From assembly GCA_024704765.1 (NCBI GenBank), contig JAKMXF010000358.1:62001-126000 (forward strand): a stretch of DNA of 64,000 nt. The letters run 5' to 3'. Positions 21,853 through 34,900 of this stretch are shown here, in pieces. How positions within the stretch are numbered: the first letter of the stretch is position 1; each line of letters opens with the position of its first letter. The stretch is from Oopsacas minuta. Taxonomy: Eukaryota; Porifera; Hexactinellida; Lyssacinosida; Leucopsacidae. The notes beneath the pieces were generated by a model. It had not been told where the DNA came from. It saw only the letters and a program-made list of their open reading frames with translations, and ran no database searches. The position numbers and the translations under genes are program-made.

Positions 21853-24529
21853 CCCATTTTCGACATTCGAATTTTACGACGATTTTTCATTCATTAACTG
21901 AGATTTGTCATAAATATTTTAGAATATTTTATGGTTGTCTCACTTTAGGAATTTCCACTTAATATTCACCCAGTTATCAACCATTTTGTGAAATTCCTTT
22001 GGCTGTAGTCTTCGTAAACGGCCCTTCCTCCATTTTGTGAGGCAACCTAGAAAATGGTTAGATTGGAATCTACCCTAACCTCTATTTTCGTGTATTTAAC
22101 CAATTATTATCCTCCAACTTATTTCTTAAATAGATTAGCTTACTGGCCTTTGTGGATCGAGGGAATTATTATTTCTCTAACTGTAATAATGCTTAAAGCT
22201 GTGTCTAATGAATATTTATAATAAATATCTCTCAGACTATGTTAATATTATTCTTTATTAATTCATTATCCTTAAACTTTTTATAAAATTTATTTGAATT
22301 ATACAAATTCTATTACATATTATTGACAACTTGATAATTTGTTTATTCTTTTTTTTTAACATAATTTATCTCTTTAATACTTTTATCATATGTTTTCTTC
22401 TTAAAATCTCCTCATATACTTTATCTTACTAGCTACTGTAGGATTAATTAAATTTTTCATTTATTTTTTGCCAATATTAGGAAGAATTTTCTGGTCTTAT
22501 TCTCCATTATTTATATTGTGTTATTATACTGTACTATTTATTCCATCTATTTACGTATGGTATATGATGTTTTAATGTAGTTATTAACCAATTTAGGTAG
22601 GTTCTTTATAACAGGAGTGCTAGCTAACATCGAAGCTGAGGAGGCAACCACATCTTCGTTTTTCAATCTGTCGCCTTTATTTCCCTATTACAATCACCAT
22701 TAATATACTGGCAAATAAGTATTAATCAACATATGACTGTAATTCTTCATGTATAAATATACAAAATAAGGTAATTTGCTAGTATTCGCCGGATTCAACC
22801 AAAAAATTCGGGTTTTTCGCCTACCCTCGCGGGTCATCGGGTTTCGATGCTCAAATGCGGGTCACTTGGGAGCTATGTATTTCTGATTGACCATAAAGTT
22901 TTACACTAATTGTAGAAAAATTCTGGGGGGTTTAAGAACAAGCCCCCCCTTGACGTACTATTTCGATGCATGCTTCGTATTATTAATTATTAAGCAACAA
23001 TCAGTTGTGCAAGTACTTTTTCCAGCTTGTTGTGTTCCTCTATTGTCATATCTTTCAATTCTTCAATATATGGTTACAGATGATTCATGACAACACAATT
23101 TTAACATTTTAATTTGTGAATTATACAAAGTATTAGACGTTGTGTAAGGTGATTTTGAACTCCAGCAATTGTCTCTCGTATTCTTTCTCGGATTAGTATT
23201 AGAGTAAGCCCTCTCCCATCTATGTTGCGTCGTGTATATTAAGTCGCTTTAAAATGGAGGATTCATTAACTTCTATCTCGATTAATAAGAAATAAACATT
23301 CTAAATATATTGTTGGTAGGGCCTTTGCTGATAGCCTTATTAGAGCTTGTAAGTAGACACTGCATTTTTTAATACTTCTTTGTAATTGGGTGCTTGCCTT
23401 ATAAATTATGACGCGTATGTATCGTGAGAAGTCACGTACATTGTGTAATTCGACACAAGGTCGTAACCCCGTCCCGAGCTCGAGGCTCGTTCGGGCTTCT
23501 GGTCATCGGGCCTATAATATTAGGGGACCGAATTACACCAGGTTAGTACTTACTCGGCTTAAGGCTTAAGATATACTCTCGGATTAGACATAATTTGTCT
23601 CTGAAATTTTCTCCCATCTAATCCATTTATAAATAATTCGGTTAATACTTACTAGTACTACTCGAATAAGAAGTCTAATTATTCTTCCCAAAGGAAAGAT
23701 GCTTGAATTTTACTCAGTTAATATGTACTCGGATAGTAAGTACTCATTGATTACAAATACGTTATGTAATTTCAAAACTATAATTTTAAATGTTGATCTT
23801 ATTGTTAGAAATCTGGATAATATTCATATTACTAAGTGGAGTGCCACGGGAATGGAGTCAAGTCCTTTTTAAGCCTTATTAGGAAATAGGCTTAATAGAA
23901 TTTCTTTCGCCATTCTTTGGAATGCCAAAAATGTTTTGATTATACTGTAAGAAAGTAAAAGTCCAAGTCCGGACTTAAGCCCCCTTAAAAATGGGCTTTA
24001 GTTCAAAGGGCTTAAGCCCTTCTGACTTGGCCCTATGCCTGAATTATTACTAACCTTGTATTGACTATTTAGTGCATACTTGCCCGCTTCGCTTGCTAGG
24101 TCGCTCCGCGAGAGCTTTGGGCCTCAGATCAAGCTATAGTATAAACAGCCAATTTCTTAGTGTTTAGGGTAGCTACGAAACGGAATATTCTCAGCACTAC
24201 GTACCTCGGGTTACAATATTGCGAAATTATTTTATTGTGCATTGTCCATCCAAATTACATGGTGTAACACTGGAATTATTATTATTTGGCTTTTGGTTAG
24301 TAATCTGGGCACATCGTACCTCGAGTACTATGTCAAATTATCAAAATTTTAGAATTTGGAACAAACATTTTGTACTTCATGATGACGTAATAATTCAATC
24401 ATGAGTTTTCATTTTGTCAAAATCATGACATCAGGACATTTGTCATAATTAGAGGCACGTAATTATATTTCAATCTTCTATCATTTCCTGAGCGACATCA
24501 GCTGTTTAATATATTTTTCAATTTCTCAT
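21853..24529. other. Gene-poor AT-rich stretch
   Basis: No gene recognised. Contains a very AT-rich segment (22200-22570), small GC-rich words near 22815-22860, 23465-23510 and 24080-24120 (cttcgcttgctaggtcgctc, related to the GC-rich module), and near 24350-24490 sequence related to 39840-40000. Confidence 0.5.
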
Positions 24530-25093
24530 TTGTTATGGTATGTTTCGACAAGTCCAAGCTTTTGGGTTTTGCCCAATCACGATGTGTGAAATGAAACCTG
24601 CATCCATAAATCTTTACCTGTGATACGTTTCTCTAAACGCATTTCCAGAGGCGTCTTCCCAATCTGACATTGAGGCCAGAGATCGAAAATGAGGAATATT
24701 CTCCGAGATGGTTTCCAGTATAGCTTGATATAGCCGTTGGTTCTTCCTGCTCAATAAGCAGTATATCGCAGGTAGAGTGTGCCTTCCCACTGAAATGATA
24801 ATAGTCCACAACTTATAAATTTAATGGGCACAGTAAAGAATGTCCCATGACTCCCATCGTATTGTTTGTTAGAAATTTGTGATAAAAATCTTTCATCGGC
24901 TCTGAAAGAACACCACACCAATTTCATTGTCAACAGAGAAGCTAAATTTGTGATACTTCAAGAAGTTTGTAGTTGTTATTATGTCACTAAATTCCAAAGC
25001 TATCTGAGGGATCTTAGGTTCCTGAGTTTTTCTCGCCCGAAACATCGTGGATTCGCATTCTGAAAAAGATATTTCGCATGCCCCATCGATCAT
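24530..25093 (-). pseudogene. Decayed MULE transposase (FLYWCH/Mutator-like)
   Basis: Read on the minus strand over several frames the family order is preserved: STMFRARKTQEPKIPQ (about 25060-25010), FSVDNEIGVVFFQSR then ADERFLSQI, SHGTFFTVPIKF (the 'DGTF..VP..F' block with the first catalytic Asp region), IISVGRHTLPAIYCLLSRKN (compare 'G...LP.VYALL..K'), HFRSLASMSDWEDASGNAF (compare 'IMSDFE.A..NA', second Asp), and last CRFHFTHRDWAKPKSLDL, the MULE C-x-H-H...W zinc/helical signature. Frames change at least three times, so it is not functional as sequenced. Part of the N-terminus may continue upstream to about 25140. Confidence 0.75.
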
Positions 25094-25668
25094 CTCTTGT
25101 CACATCAGCGAAAACCTTCCTCATTTGTGAGTAACTGTCTTACATTTTGTTTTGAGATAATATCATTCAATTTTATAGGCTTCACGGTCATAATTGTGCG
25201 AATTAAATGAAGTGATCAGATTTCTCACGATTGAGTTTACATGCTCCTTTGCAACCATCTCAGAATAAAGCACACCTTAGGTAAACGAATTGACATTCGA
25301 TTTAGAAAGAATAAATTTGTTTCCATCTGAGGTAGTGGAAACCTTATCGACAGTACGTTTATATTCGTCCAGTATATATTCCATCAAATAACTATTTGCG
25401 AATATATCCCAGAGACAAAAATGTTATTAAATACAATTCAGATAATATTTATATAATATAAACTGGATTGTTGTATGTATTGGTGTTTGTCCAGAATTAT
25501 TGGAAAAACTATATGTCGCAGAATGCTTAAAATTTCCACATAAGGGTAATTTTCCCCTGCGACAACGATTTATAGTTTTTAAGCGATATCTCCAACCTCG
25601 TCAAGAAAGGTGACAAAATATATTGACCAATCAGATTTGAGGTTAATAGGACAGGATAGGCCCATATA

Positions 25669-25913
25669 CAGTTAAAGGACAAAAGTACTCGACCACTTAC
25701 CGTATTAAATACTAAGTATATCAAATTAAAATCTAATTACGCTGATGTTTAAAATAACTATTAGTTATAAAGCAGAGAATAAGCGTGAACAAGATTCATT
25801 CATGTAGATTGACGGATATCGCTGTATAAGAATATCTTAGTTACATAGGCGAATAAGAATATAACAAAATATTTGCAATTCTGAAATAGTCGAATACTTT
25901 TGTCCTTTAACTG
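25669..25913. mobile_element. MITE, 245 bp, TA-flanked
   Basis: Inverted ends of about 27 bp, CAGTTAAAGGACAAAAGTA at the left and tacttttgtcctttaactg at the right, each flanked by TA (25667-25668; 25914-25915). No coding capacity. Tc1/mariner-type. Confidence 0.8.
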
Positions 25914-26109
25914 TATATACGAGCAAATACCTAAAATTATTATAATATATTTATTCAATTTGATCGAAACATTGACGAAAATGTAGTGCAATTTAATACT
26001 ACAAACTAGAGCAGTTAAAAGGTGAGGAAATCTATATATGAAGGCGACTAAATAGATTGTTCTTAGCCTGAGGCACGAAGTGGCCGAGCTACTAGGTATT
26101 TTAGTGTGA

Positions 26110-26195
26110 ATTTATACACTCGAGAGCTGTAGGCCCCAGAGCGGACACAGAAGTGTCCGCAACCGCGTAGCGCGAGCAAGCGAAGCGTGCTCGTG
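26110..26195. repeat. GC-rich module, copy 2 (inverted relative of 19009-19080)
   Basis: Contains actcgagagctgtaggccc, agtgtccgcaaccgcgtag and gcgagcaagcgaagcg. The reverse complement of 19009-19080 has the same order: ctcgagggccgtaggccc, gtgttcgcaaccgcgtag, gcgagtaagcgaagcg. Within it, cggacacagaagtgtccg is a perfect short hairpin. Confidence 0.65.
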
Positions 26196-26216
26196 TTGTT
26201 AAAAATTTATAGAGGT

Positions 26217-26790
26217 CTGAAAAACGACCACTAGTACGTCATCGATTCAAGAATCAATATCAAGTGATCTAAGGATGTTTCATACATAAAATAAAATTTT
26301 TGTATTCATAAATTGTCACGTAACTGAGTTATATTAGATACAATGGATGGAACATATTTGGTCAAATCCCTTAATAACTCGATTGTCGCTAGTGTTATTA
26401 TCAAATACGTCCAACCAATATATACTAAACACCAAACTTCCCATACCCTTGTAATACATTTTGATACGATATCTCAAACTGATGTGACGCAGTCGTGATA
26501 TATGCCCATATTTTGTAATTATCAAGATTACCCAATAGCGTATGAAAATATATTACAAGAGTATGGGAAATTGGGTATATAGAACATATTGGTTTGACCT
26601 ATTTGATAATAACTCTAGCGACTATTAAGTTGAAAGTGGATTTTGTCGAAGCATGTGCCATCCATGGTACCTAATATAACTCAGTAACGTGATAACTTTA
26701 TAATTATAAAGAATTTATATTTTATGTATAAACATTCTTAGCTCACTTAATATAAATTCTGGAATCGAAGACACAGTGCACCAATTTTAT
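26217..26790. mobile_element. Palindromic MITE, copy 2
   Basis: Same family as 6366-6914: cactagtacgtc, caagtgatctaaggatgttt, gttatattagatacaatgga at the left, with inverted counterparts ccatccatggtacctaatat, ataaacattcttagc and gaagacacagtgc at the right. No coding capacity. Confidence 0.68.
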
Positions 26791-27129
26791 ATTATCGAGA
26801 AAAATATAATTCGATTTCTTAACCTGGGGCGCATTCACTAGTCAGAATTTCGAAGTTGTCATTAGTCAGAATCGATTATTTCTTATGAAATATGTTCCCA
26901 TTAATCATTAATGTATTCAATAATTATTTCTGAGATACTAGTTTAATGAAACTATATAAAACTAGTAAAAGCACTGTTGTCGATAGATCGAATATATTTT
27001 AGCTATAAATATCTCTTCTTTAAGGCCATTTCTTATTTTTATGAAAACTAAATGCTTCCTTAGATTTCTAAAACCGGCACAAATGTTTTAAAACCAAGTT
27101 TGCAACCAAATACCTTAATATTCGGTTAA

Positions 27130-27219
27130 CCGAATATTATTTGGCAAATAGTTCAATATTCTGAGACCAACCGAATATTATTTGGCAAATAGTTCAATAT
27201 TCTGAGACCAACCGAATAT
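27130..27219. repeat. Tandem repeat, 41-bp unit, about two copies
   Basis: ccgaatattatttggcaaat...ctgagaccaa starts at 27130 and again at 27171, identical. Neighbouring ttcggt/accgaat words extend the array in degenerate form to about 27290; similar words at 37385-37485. Confidence 0.75.
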
Positions 27220-28359
27220 CAGTATTCGGTATTCGGTGGCCCAAACCGAATAATATCAATAATCGGTTAGGCTACTATTCATAAATACTGTTATCCGGTT
27301 CGAGCGATTTCAATTTTCTTTAAACCAAAAAATCCAACGATCCCCCATTTTTGCCATCTTTTCTAATAATTAATCCAACAATTGTTCATCCAAACACAAA
27401 ATTAGCATGGACTCCATATCCCCACACCTAGGTAGCTTAATAACGATTACAAATGAAAACTCCCAGACCCATAAGGTAGTGAACTATAATCCCCTCCCAA
27501 TGGTACGGGTTTATATTTAATACAATAAAATGTCCTATCACGTCCTTGTTTCTATAAATCCATTTTTTCTACATCGATCTATCGACAACATCAAAGCTCG
27601 ACCTAATGCCTCGTTTTGCCACGCGATATGTCGGAAAGTAGATTCTGACTAGTGACAAAAGTCTGAAAATCGATTCTGAATTGTGGTAACAGTCGGAAAA
27701 TAGATTCTGACTTGTGACAACTAAGGATATTCTGACTAATGACAACTTCGAAATTCTGACTATCGTAACTTCCCCTTAGACTTGATGTAATCCATGGTCC
27801 AGGAAATTCTAGACCGTAGATAGGCTTTAGTTTCGTGGGAAGTGCACCAGAGAGATTAATTTCAGTGACAAAAAAACACTACATCTTGAATGGACCATTC
27901 TAACAAGTGCAAATAGTAGAGATTCTAACAAATGCTACTTCCCCCCTTCAACGTTATAGCCCAATCATCTGACTTCCGAATAGTACAGGGACATAGGAAG
28001 CAAAAAATTATTGGTGCTGCGGAGCATATTGTATTGGCGCGGCATTCATCATATCTCACCATCTGTATTAACAGAAATTGGCAATTATTGGTGCGGCAAA
28101 CGCCGTGCCTGCCGTATCGGCTGCTACGGCCCTGTAGTATATACCCAACTTCCCATACACTGATAATACATTTTGATATGTTTTTCTTACGAATGTGACG
28201 TAATCAGTTCAGGATTAGGGGGTCGCCTGGGGCCCGAACCTAAAAGGCCCCCCATACAAAGTTGTAATATTTGCATTGAGTAATTTGTTGCTTTACATTG
28301 TTACTAAAATCAGTGAAGTTTTATTTAGTGTCTGTCGATTAATTGTTGTGGCTAATCAT

Positions 28360-29527
28360 ATAACAATGCATCAAATATGGTTGGGAAATATATTGGTGAC
28401 AACAGAGTCCATATGCGACATTTATACCATGTGTACCTCATTCCCTCAATCTTATCTGGAAAACTTCCGCTGAATGTATCCCTGTGGTTGTAAGATTCTT
28501 TGATATTATACAAAAGTCATACACATTTCTCTCTGAATCACGTATCGATGGTGACTTCTTTGTTGAAAAACTTAAGCCACTAGTCAAGCTGCTTTCTGAT
28601 ACTCGGTGGTCCGCAAGGTATGGTGCAGTGGAAGCCTGCATAAAGGATATAATACTTTATGTGAATTATTACTAAACTTTGGCGTTTGATGGGGAACAGA
28701 AGGATGACTATCGAAATGATGCACTTGTTTTTTGGAAAACAGTTTTGGACCGCTTCCATAAACTAATATCTCCTTTCAGTCATGTACTTTAAATCTGAAT
28801 GTCATGGTATCGCTACTCGAGTCCCTTGTTGGTTTGTTAAACTCAGAGAAGCGAATTTGACATTTTCATAGTCGAGGCATTATTCTGTGTGAACATGGCA
28901 AGTTCAAAAATGTCTTTAAGGAAGTTCGAGCGCCTATCGTCGTTACTTTGATGTAGATGACGAAGATCCCACTATGTACCAAGGGATAGGATCGGACAAG
29001 CGTTTTTCATGTTATCAATGATCAGTTGATCAGTGACTTACAATATCACCTTGAGGCTTATCAAGAAATCTGCTATAAATTCGGATTCTTGTGTAAACTA
29101 CTCTCTCACTCTCTAGTCAAATGATCAAGGAAGCTGCAGGAAATATTACATGCTCATATCTCAACGATCTGGAAACAATGATTGAGAGTGAGCTAATTCA
29201 ATTTCCAGATTGATCAGATCCTCGGCAGAGCTTCAAACTCTAAGTGAAAAACAAAATTCAATGGAGCTTAGGATGTACGAATTCTTTCACACATAAAACC
29301 TCACTCAAACGTTCCCTAACATCAAAATGGCTCTTCCAATATATTTATCTCTGATAGTATCAAATTGCAGTGGTGAGAGGTCTTTCTCGAAACTGAAACG
29401 TATAATAAATGAGCTCAGAAATAGAATTGGACAAGATCGAGTCAACAGTCTTTCAATCATTAGTATTGAGAGTGAGGTGCTGAGACAACTTAATATTTCA
29501 CATTTAATTATGGATTTAGTTATCTGA
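28360..29527 (+). pseudogene. Decayed hAT transposase (ZMYM-type), plus strand
   Basis: In order: a worn MSGKYIG (28376 region); VRFFDIIQKSYTFLSESRID and LVKLLSDTRWSARYGAVEA (28484-28675; the 'L..TRWSAR..A..A' hAT signature); and C-terminal LPIYLSLIVSNCSGERSFSK, LRNRIGQDRVNSLSIISIES (29333-29480; the hAT dimerisation domain with SGERSFSKLK). The intervening part is frameshifted. It is the same broad family as the fragment at 1-925. Element ends were not identified. Confidence 0.8.
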
Positions 29528-29910
29528 AGATGAGGAAAGATCCACATAATGTCACTCTAATTCTCTAAGGAGTATTGTTCGCCTAATAAGTAATTAATGA
29601 ATAATTAAAGCAATTTAATGATAATCATGAATCTATTTATAAAATTTGTCCATTCTTGTCCCCATTTTCGACATGAACCGTTCTTACTTATAGGATCTAT
29701 TGTGCAAAATATGCATAGGCATAGGCGGTGCGTGAGATTTCCGTATGGGAGGCTATATACTAATTACAGTGGATACACCAAATGCCCGTTTTCAGGGGGG
29801 GTGCTGAGGACTTTCTGGAATATTTTCTGCTCCCTATATTGTTTTTGGTAAGTTATATGGATATTATATACAATCTTGGATTTTTGATTTCTTTAGTTAA
29901 TAATCTAGGA

Positions 29911-31902
29911 CAGTGGTTCTCAAACTATTCTATCACATCGCCTCCCAAGCAATTATTTAACCTTTTCATCGCCCCCTTCCGCCCACATCAATGAAATTCT
30001 AATATTTTTATCACTAGTATATCAGTTTTAATATGCTAATAATGTGTAGGCTAGATTTAAAATACTCAGTGTGAAGAGTGCACTTGTGTGTGGTGCTTCT
30101 GGAACTCAGTGAAATTGTTTCAACGCAGGTACAAAATGGATCAATAGTCCAATCTGGTATTTCCAATTCTTAGAGATCCCTGAATCACATAGTCATGGCC
30201 ATTTTGAGCGCACCAAGATGATCATAGTAAGCGATCAAATCGTCTTCTAATACTGAAAGCTTTGCCATACGGGGGAAACTAGTAAAATTGTCTTCTACCA
30301 ATGTTCTGTTAAACAGTGTTAGTTTCCCAAAGAAGGAGCAAATAACTATCTTACACTTTATAAGAGTAGTTAATTACGTTGCCCTGAAGTTGTAAATTTA
30401 TTGTGTTGAATTTGTCAAATATATCCAATGGGTAGGAAACAGCAAATTTCGCTTTTTGAACATCCTTAATTAGTTGCGGGTTCGATCCCTCCAAAAATCC
30501 AATGATAGTTTCAAAAAGAGAATAGAATCGACTGAGACAATCTGCTTTCGAGAGCCATCTAACTTCGGTATGGAAAAGAAGACGTTCGAATTCGGTTTCA
30601 TTTTCATGACAAAGTTGACGAAATATCCTGTCATTGAGTGCCGTGGATTTAATCTTGTTTACCACAGTAATGACTATATTTAATGAGTCATGCAAGCGTA
30701 CACTAAGATGTTTAGCGACCAAATGTTCACGATCAACAACGCAGTGAATAGCAAAAAGTTCAGGAACAGCGCGTTTCATGTATGAAATAAAGCCACGACG
30801 TCGACTAACCATTGAAGGTGCACCATCTGTAGCACATGCAATAATATTAATCAAAGGAATTTCTTTTTCTTGGAAAACTTTATTCCACAACTTTGAAAAT
30901 TGATTCACCTTTTGAATCTGTTACAAGCGGTCTAGCAGAGAGCATTTCTTTAACCAACTCTCCCCTTGAATGAATCGGGCATATGTAATAAGTAGCCCTT
31001 CATTTCCTGGAAGAGTAGATTCGTCGATTTGAAGTGAAAATTCCGTCGTTCTAAGTATGTCACATAGTTAATTTTCGACATCAGTACCCCTCACAACCGT
31101 ATCATTGTTTAGGGAATGGACTGTATTACACTTTCGACCATTTCTATGCATGACAGTAGTCACTACTTCTTGAATTGCGGGAAGAATGAGTGCTTCACCA
31201 ATAGCATGTGGCTTACCAGTTTTAGCTATTAATAGCGAAATGAGTATGATGTAACTAAGCCATCCATATTTTCTTTGTTCACTTTTCCAAAGATACCGCA
31301 CATAGTTTGCGATTCTCTAGAAATATTTTGAAGATTTCAACATCCTAATTTGCCTTGTCGCTGTACCGTGAATTTAAATGAAGACTCATCCTTGAAGGCT
31401 TCATTCCTTTCGTTAGAAAATACTTGGCCGCAGAGCAAGCACATTGGAAGCTATGGTGATTTCACAAACCAGTATGGGATATAATCAGCGCTAGACTGTC
31501 GACACTTCTTTTTGCTATCCATATTCTGTAATCGAGTTTATCAAAATCTTTGTAATTAACTTATTTATATGGTTACCCACTTTTCAGACATCCATTTTTT
31601 ATCAAAATAACAAGATCGTGATATGATTGCTCCGCTCGGGGAAGTCATCACCAGTGTGACTATCTTATTGATAAATTATCAACAACTGAAACTGATTCTT
31701 AAATTCATTATTGTTTATTAACACTGACTATAGGTTATAGTCATTTAAGAATATCCTGTTACAACTTATGATACGATCTTGTGGATGCATTCGTAATAAA
31801 CCCCCGTGGTGCCTCCCCAGCGCCCCTTTGCGGTATCGCCCTCTCCCAGTATGCTTCCAACGCCCCCCTAGGGGGCTCTTTGGCCCACTTTGAGAACCAC
31901 TG
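29911..31902 (-). mobile_element. hAT transposon with both ends and 8-bp target duplication
   Basis: Left end CAGTGGTTCTCAAACT (29911), right end actttgagaaccactg (ending 31902), inverted copies and the classical CAGTGGTTCTCAA hAT end. Flanks atctagga (29903-29910) and atctacga (31903-31910) match at 7 of 8. Contains a decayed transposase on the minus strand. About 2 kb. Confidence 0.88.
30070..31522 (-). pseudogene. Decayed hAT transposase (ZBED5/SCAND3-like group)
   Basis: Minus strand from an ATG at 31522: MDSKKKCRQSSADYIPYWF, then PMCLLCGQVFSNERNEA (C-x2-C start of a BED/CCCH-like finger). The longest open piece is 30908-30351, with IACATDGAPSMVSRRRGF (second Asp: TDGAPSM), IHCVVDREHLVAKHL (C-x-x-H region) and FHTEVRWLSKADCLSRF (the RWLS signature). 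After 30351 another frame gives LEIPDWTIDPF-like sequence to about 30070. Stops and frame changes throughout: inactive. Confidence 0.82.
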
Positions 31903-31910
31903 ATCTACGA

Positions 31911-34900
31911 AATATTTTGTGGATGTGGAATTGACTATATGTACTTTTAGTATTATTTTGCGAATAAATATACTTTATTAAGAGAATGATTTTACGATGA
32001 CCTTTGAAAATTTCTTTCGTGTTTTATTTTACAACTTAAACTTTTTCTAATGAAATTTGATATGAAAAGGGACAGATGAATTCGTTTTTTTGGATTTATT
32101 TAGATTAAATTGGGTAAGTCAGTCATGAAAAAATATTTATTCTCAAATTTACAACGCATAACGATCGAATCCCAGAGTTTCTTAAATGTTTATTTATTAA
32201 ATAATTTTCACCCTCCCTCAAAATTACTTTCGAGTACACGCCCCATTCCAACCATCCCCAAACTAGATATATAAACTGATATACCCAAGCCCAGTGGCGG
32301 ATCCAGGAGGGTTAGGGGCTATATAATTATATATCCCCCCATCAGAATTTTGGTTGTAATATATCATATATTCCAGTTACGTATATTAGATGATTTATGG
32401 TTTAATGTAGTTTTCATAACTAAATATTTGAATAATATGGGAGAGATCATTCAATAAGTGATAATAGTATAAATTTAATGTAAATTTTAAAAATAACTAA
32501 ATGCCAATAGGGATAACCAGTCTAGTATATTGATTTGTTGGCTGTTATCACCATACTTCTATTACAACTTTTCAAAGCCTCCATTACGCGCTGCCCATGT
32601 ACAGAGGATCATTAACCCTTATTCTTACTCCACTATCGTTATGAGATCTTCATTTGAAATCTTTATGCTTGTTTTGTGAATACCCTGCACTCGGGAAATT
32701 CTTCTGACATTTTCTAGATTGGTTAAACCTTAAAATATTCGCTCAGTGGCTACGTTCGCTTGTAATGCATATTAAATTCGAGAGAACATTTTTTTAGAAC
32801 CCATGGAAATGTGGAAATCGTTTATATCCAGTATTACCCAAGGCTCGGGAATAATGAATGTTACATAATTTCGATAAACATTCCAATTCTCGTCCGCCAA
32901 ATCCCGGCCCTGGATACAGGGAAAATATTCCCTACATTTTATCGAACTCTTGATACTTGACCCTCTAACTTTTTGCACGCTTGCTCGTACTTTTTGAGTT
33001 TAAGATTAAACAAACAACAACCAGTACTATGAAAGATCTAATTGCCCTCCCCCCCATTTAATGCTATCTGCTCCCCCACTATTTTCATTTATATCCCATA
33101 TCTCTTCCGGCCACAATAATTTTCCAAAATTCATGGATTTATGATAGATTTAGGTGACTTGTAAAATCCCGATATATGATGTGTATTCAAAAAGCCTAGA
33201 TCCAACATACAAAAATATACAGTAAACTCTATTTATAACTCTTAGTATTGCGTACTTTAGTGCGGTAAGATACGGAAAATCTGTGAACTGTATTTTCAAG
33301 TACAGCACGGCGTACAAAGTCCAGTAACCCCTGTATCATTTCGTTATGTGCGGAATTTCTTTGTAAGCAGAGTAAAATCAATTGCTTTCAAGCTAAATGG
33401 TGTATAGAATTACATGATCATAAGGCTATTTTCGTTTTATTCTACTTGGTTCTAACGCAGGTTTACTATTGAGAATGTTACTAATATTCTATCTATTCAG
33501 ACTAGAATCAAACGATACTAGTTTTTCTATTAATGTAAATCAGATCTTGAATGATACGAAATTCATATTTTCATGTCTAACAACCGTTCAGGGATTTGGC
33601 GATTTCATCAATATTCAAGCGTCTAGGTACCCGTTTCATTTGTATATTGCATTTCACGTTCATAATCCTCAAGGACACCACTAGATCTACAGGTGGCGTC
33701 CGCCATGATATATTAGTGATTATTATTATTTTATCCGGGCTAGTGGGATCCACTCAACTTTCATTATTTACCAATTTTTCTCATATTATTTGTATATTAT
33801 TTGTTGACTTTACGAGCGAGCGAATATACCGAACAGTAAATATTGAACATACTAAAAGTATCCTGGGCATAGGTGCCGAATCAAGAGGGGGCTGGGGGGC
33901 TCGGGCCCCCGTCGTTTGGTTACAGCCCCGTAGACTAATACAAAATATATGTGTGAGCCACCTCTGGAACCGATCGGTCCAAGTTGTTGGAATGTTCGGC
34001 GCCCCTGATCCTGAGATTTGACGTACGAAAGGTTAGCAGGTAAGTAGGCTGGATCAAAGTTCGCGACTGCTGTATATATATTAAATAGAATCTGATTAGT
34101 GACTAAAATATTAATTGAAATCAATGATCGCACGATACTAACAGAGGCGTATCTCGCATTTCCTCTTTGAGGATACCACTGGGGTTGCTAGCGACCCCAA
34201 TAATACTGAAAGATATCCTTCGGTGACTGCGTATGAGTCCGATACCGGTCTAGCTTTGTATCAAGGCGAACATTCCTAAATTTACACGTGAATTTCTGTA
34301 TAATATCATCACTATTACGGAAGATACCCTGTTATTCCGAAAGGCTATACAGTAACTTTCGCGAATTTCTTCCATAGTTTCTGAAGCTGAAATAATATCA
34401 TCGTAATATCACATCTTAGAAATACTATTCAAGATTTAGTTGTCGGTGAAGTAGGAACCAAATTTAAGTTTTGAAATCTTGCAAGTGCAATTAGCTTTCT
34501 GAGTTATGTTCCACCGGAAAATGTAATGTTATAAACACCCCTTAACATCGTTAGCCTCAAAACTTATCGAGTGCCTCTTGTATTCTGATAAGACTTACCC
34601 CAACTGTCCAACCTAGAGGTCACCTAATATCGGGAAACATTGGCGTAGTAGTGACAAAGGTATTTGCTTGGCCATGACCGGACTGGCTTGGCCAGCCCTG
34701 TTGGCTCCGAATTGTATACATGCAGTAGCTAATGAAATTATTGGTTGACTTGGGTTGATGTTTGTACATATATCTTGTATACGGATATTATTGCATTGAA
34801 TAGATCTAAGAATTGTTTGATAGTTTAGAAGCACATAATGTTAGCAAGAACTATCCCTGCCACCGCTAGTTGTAAAACCAGTAGTGTAATCTGTATTTGC

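Noticed and set aside
22200-22580. Possible nuclear copy of mitochondrial DNA (very AT-rich, hydrophobic translation)
   Set aside because: No recognisable mitochondrial protein or rRNA motif.
27130-27219. CRISPR-like direct repeats
   Set aside because: Only two tandem 41-bp units without spacers, in eukaryotic DNA.
30470-30495. tRNA B-box-like gggttcgatccctcc
   Set aside because: It is coding sequence of the hAT relic on the other strand, and no A box or cloverleaf can be drawn around it.
33220-33440. Possible MITE starting tacagtaaactctatttata
   Set aside because: No inverted partner could be found at the other side.
33596-34021. 141-codon open frame
   Set aside because: Its residues follow low-complexity and G-rich repeat sequence; no domain, and an equally long frame exists on the other strand.
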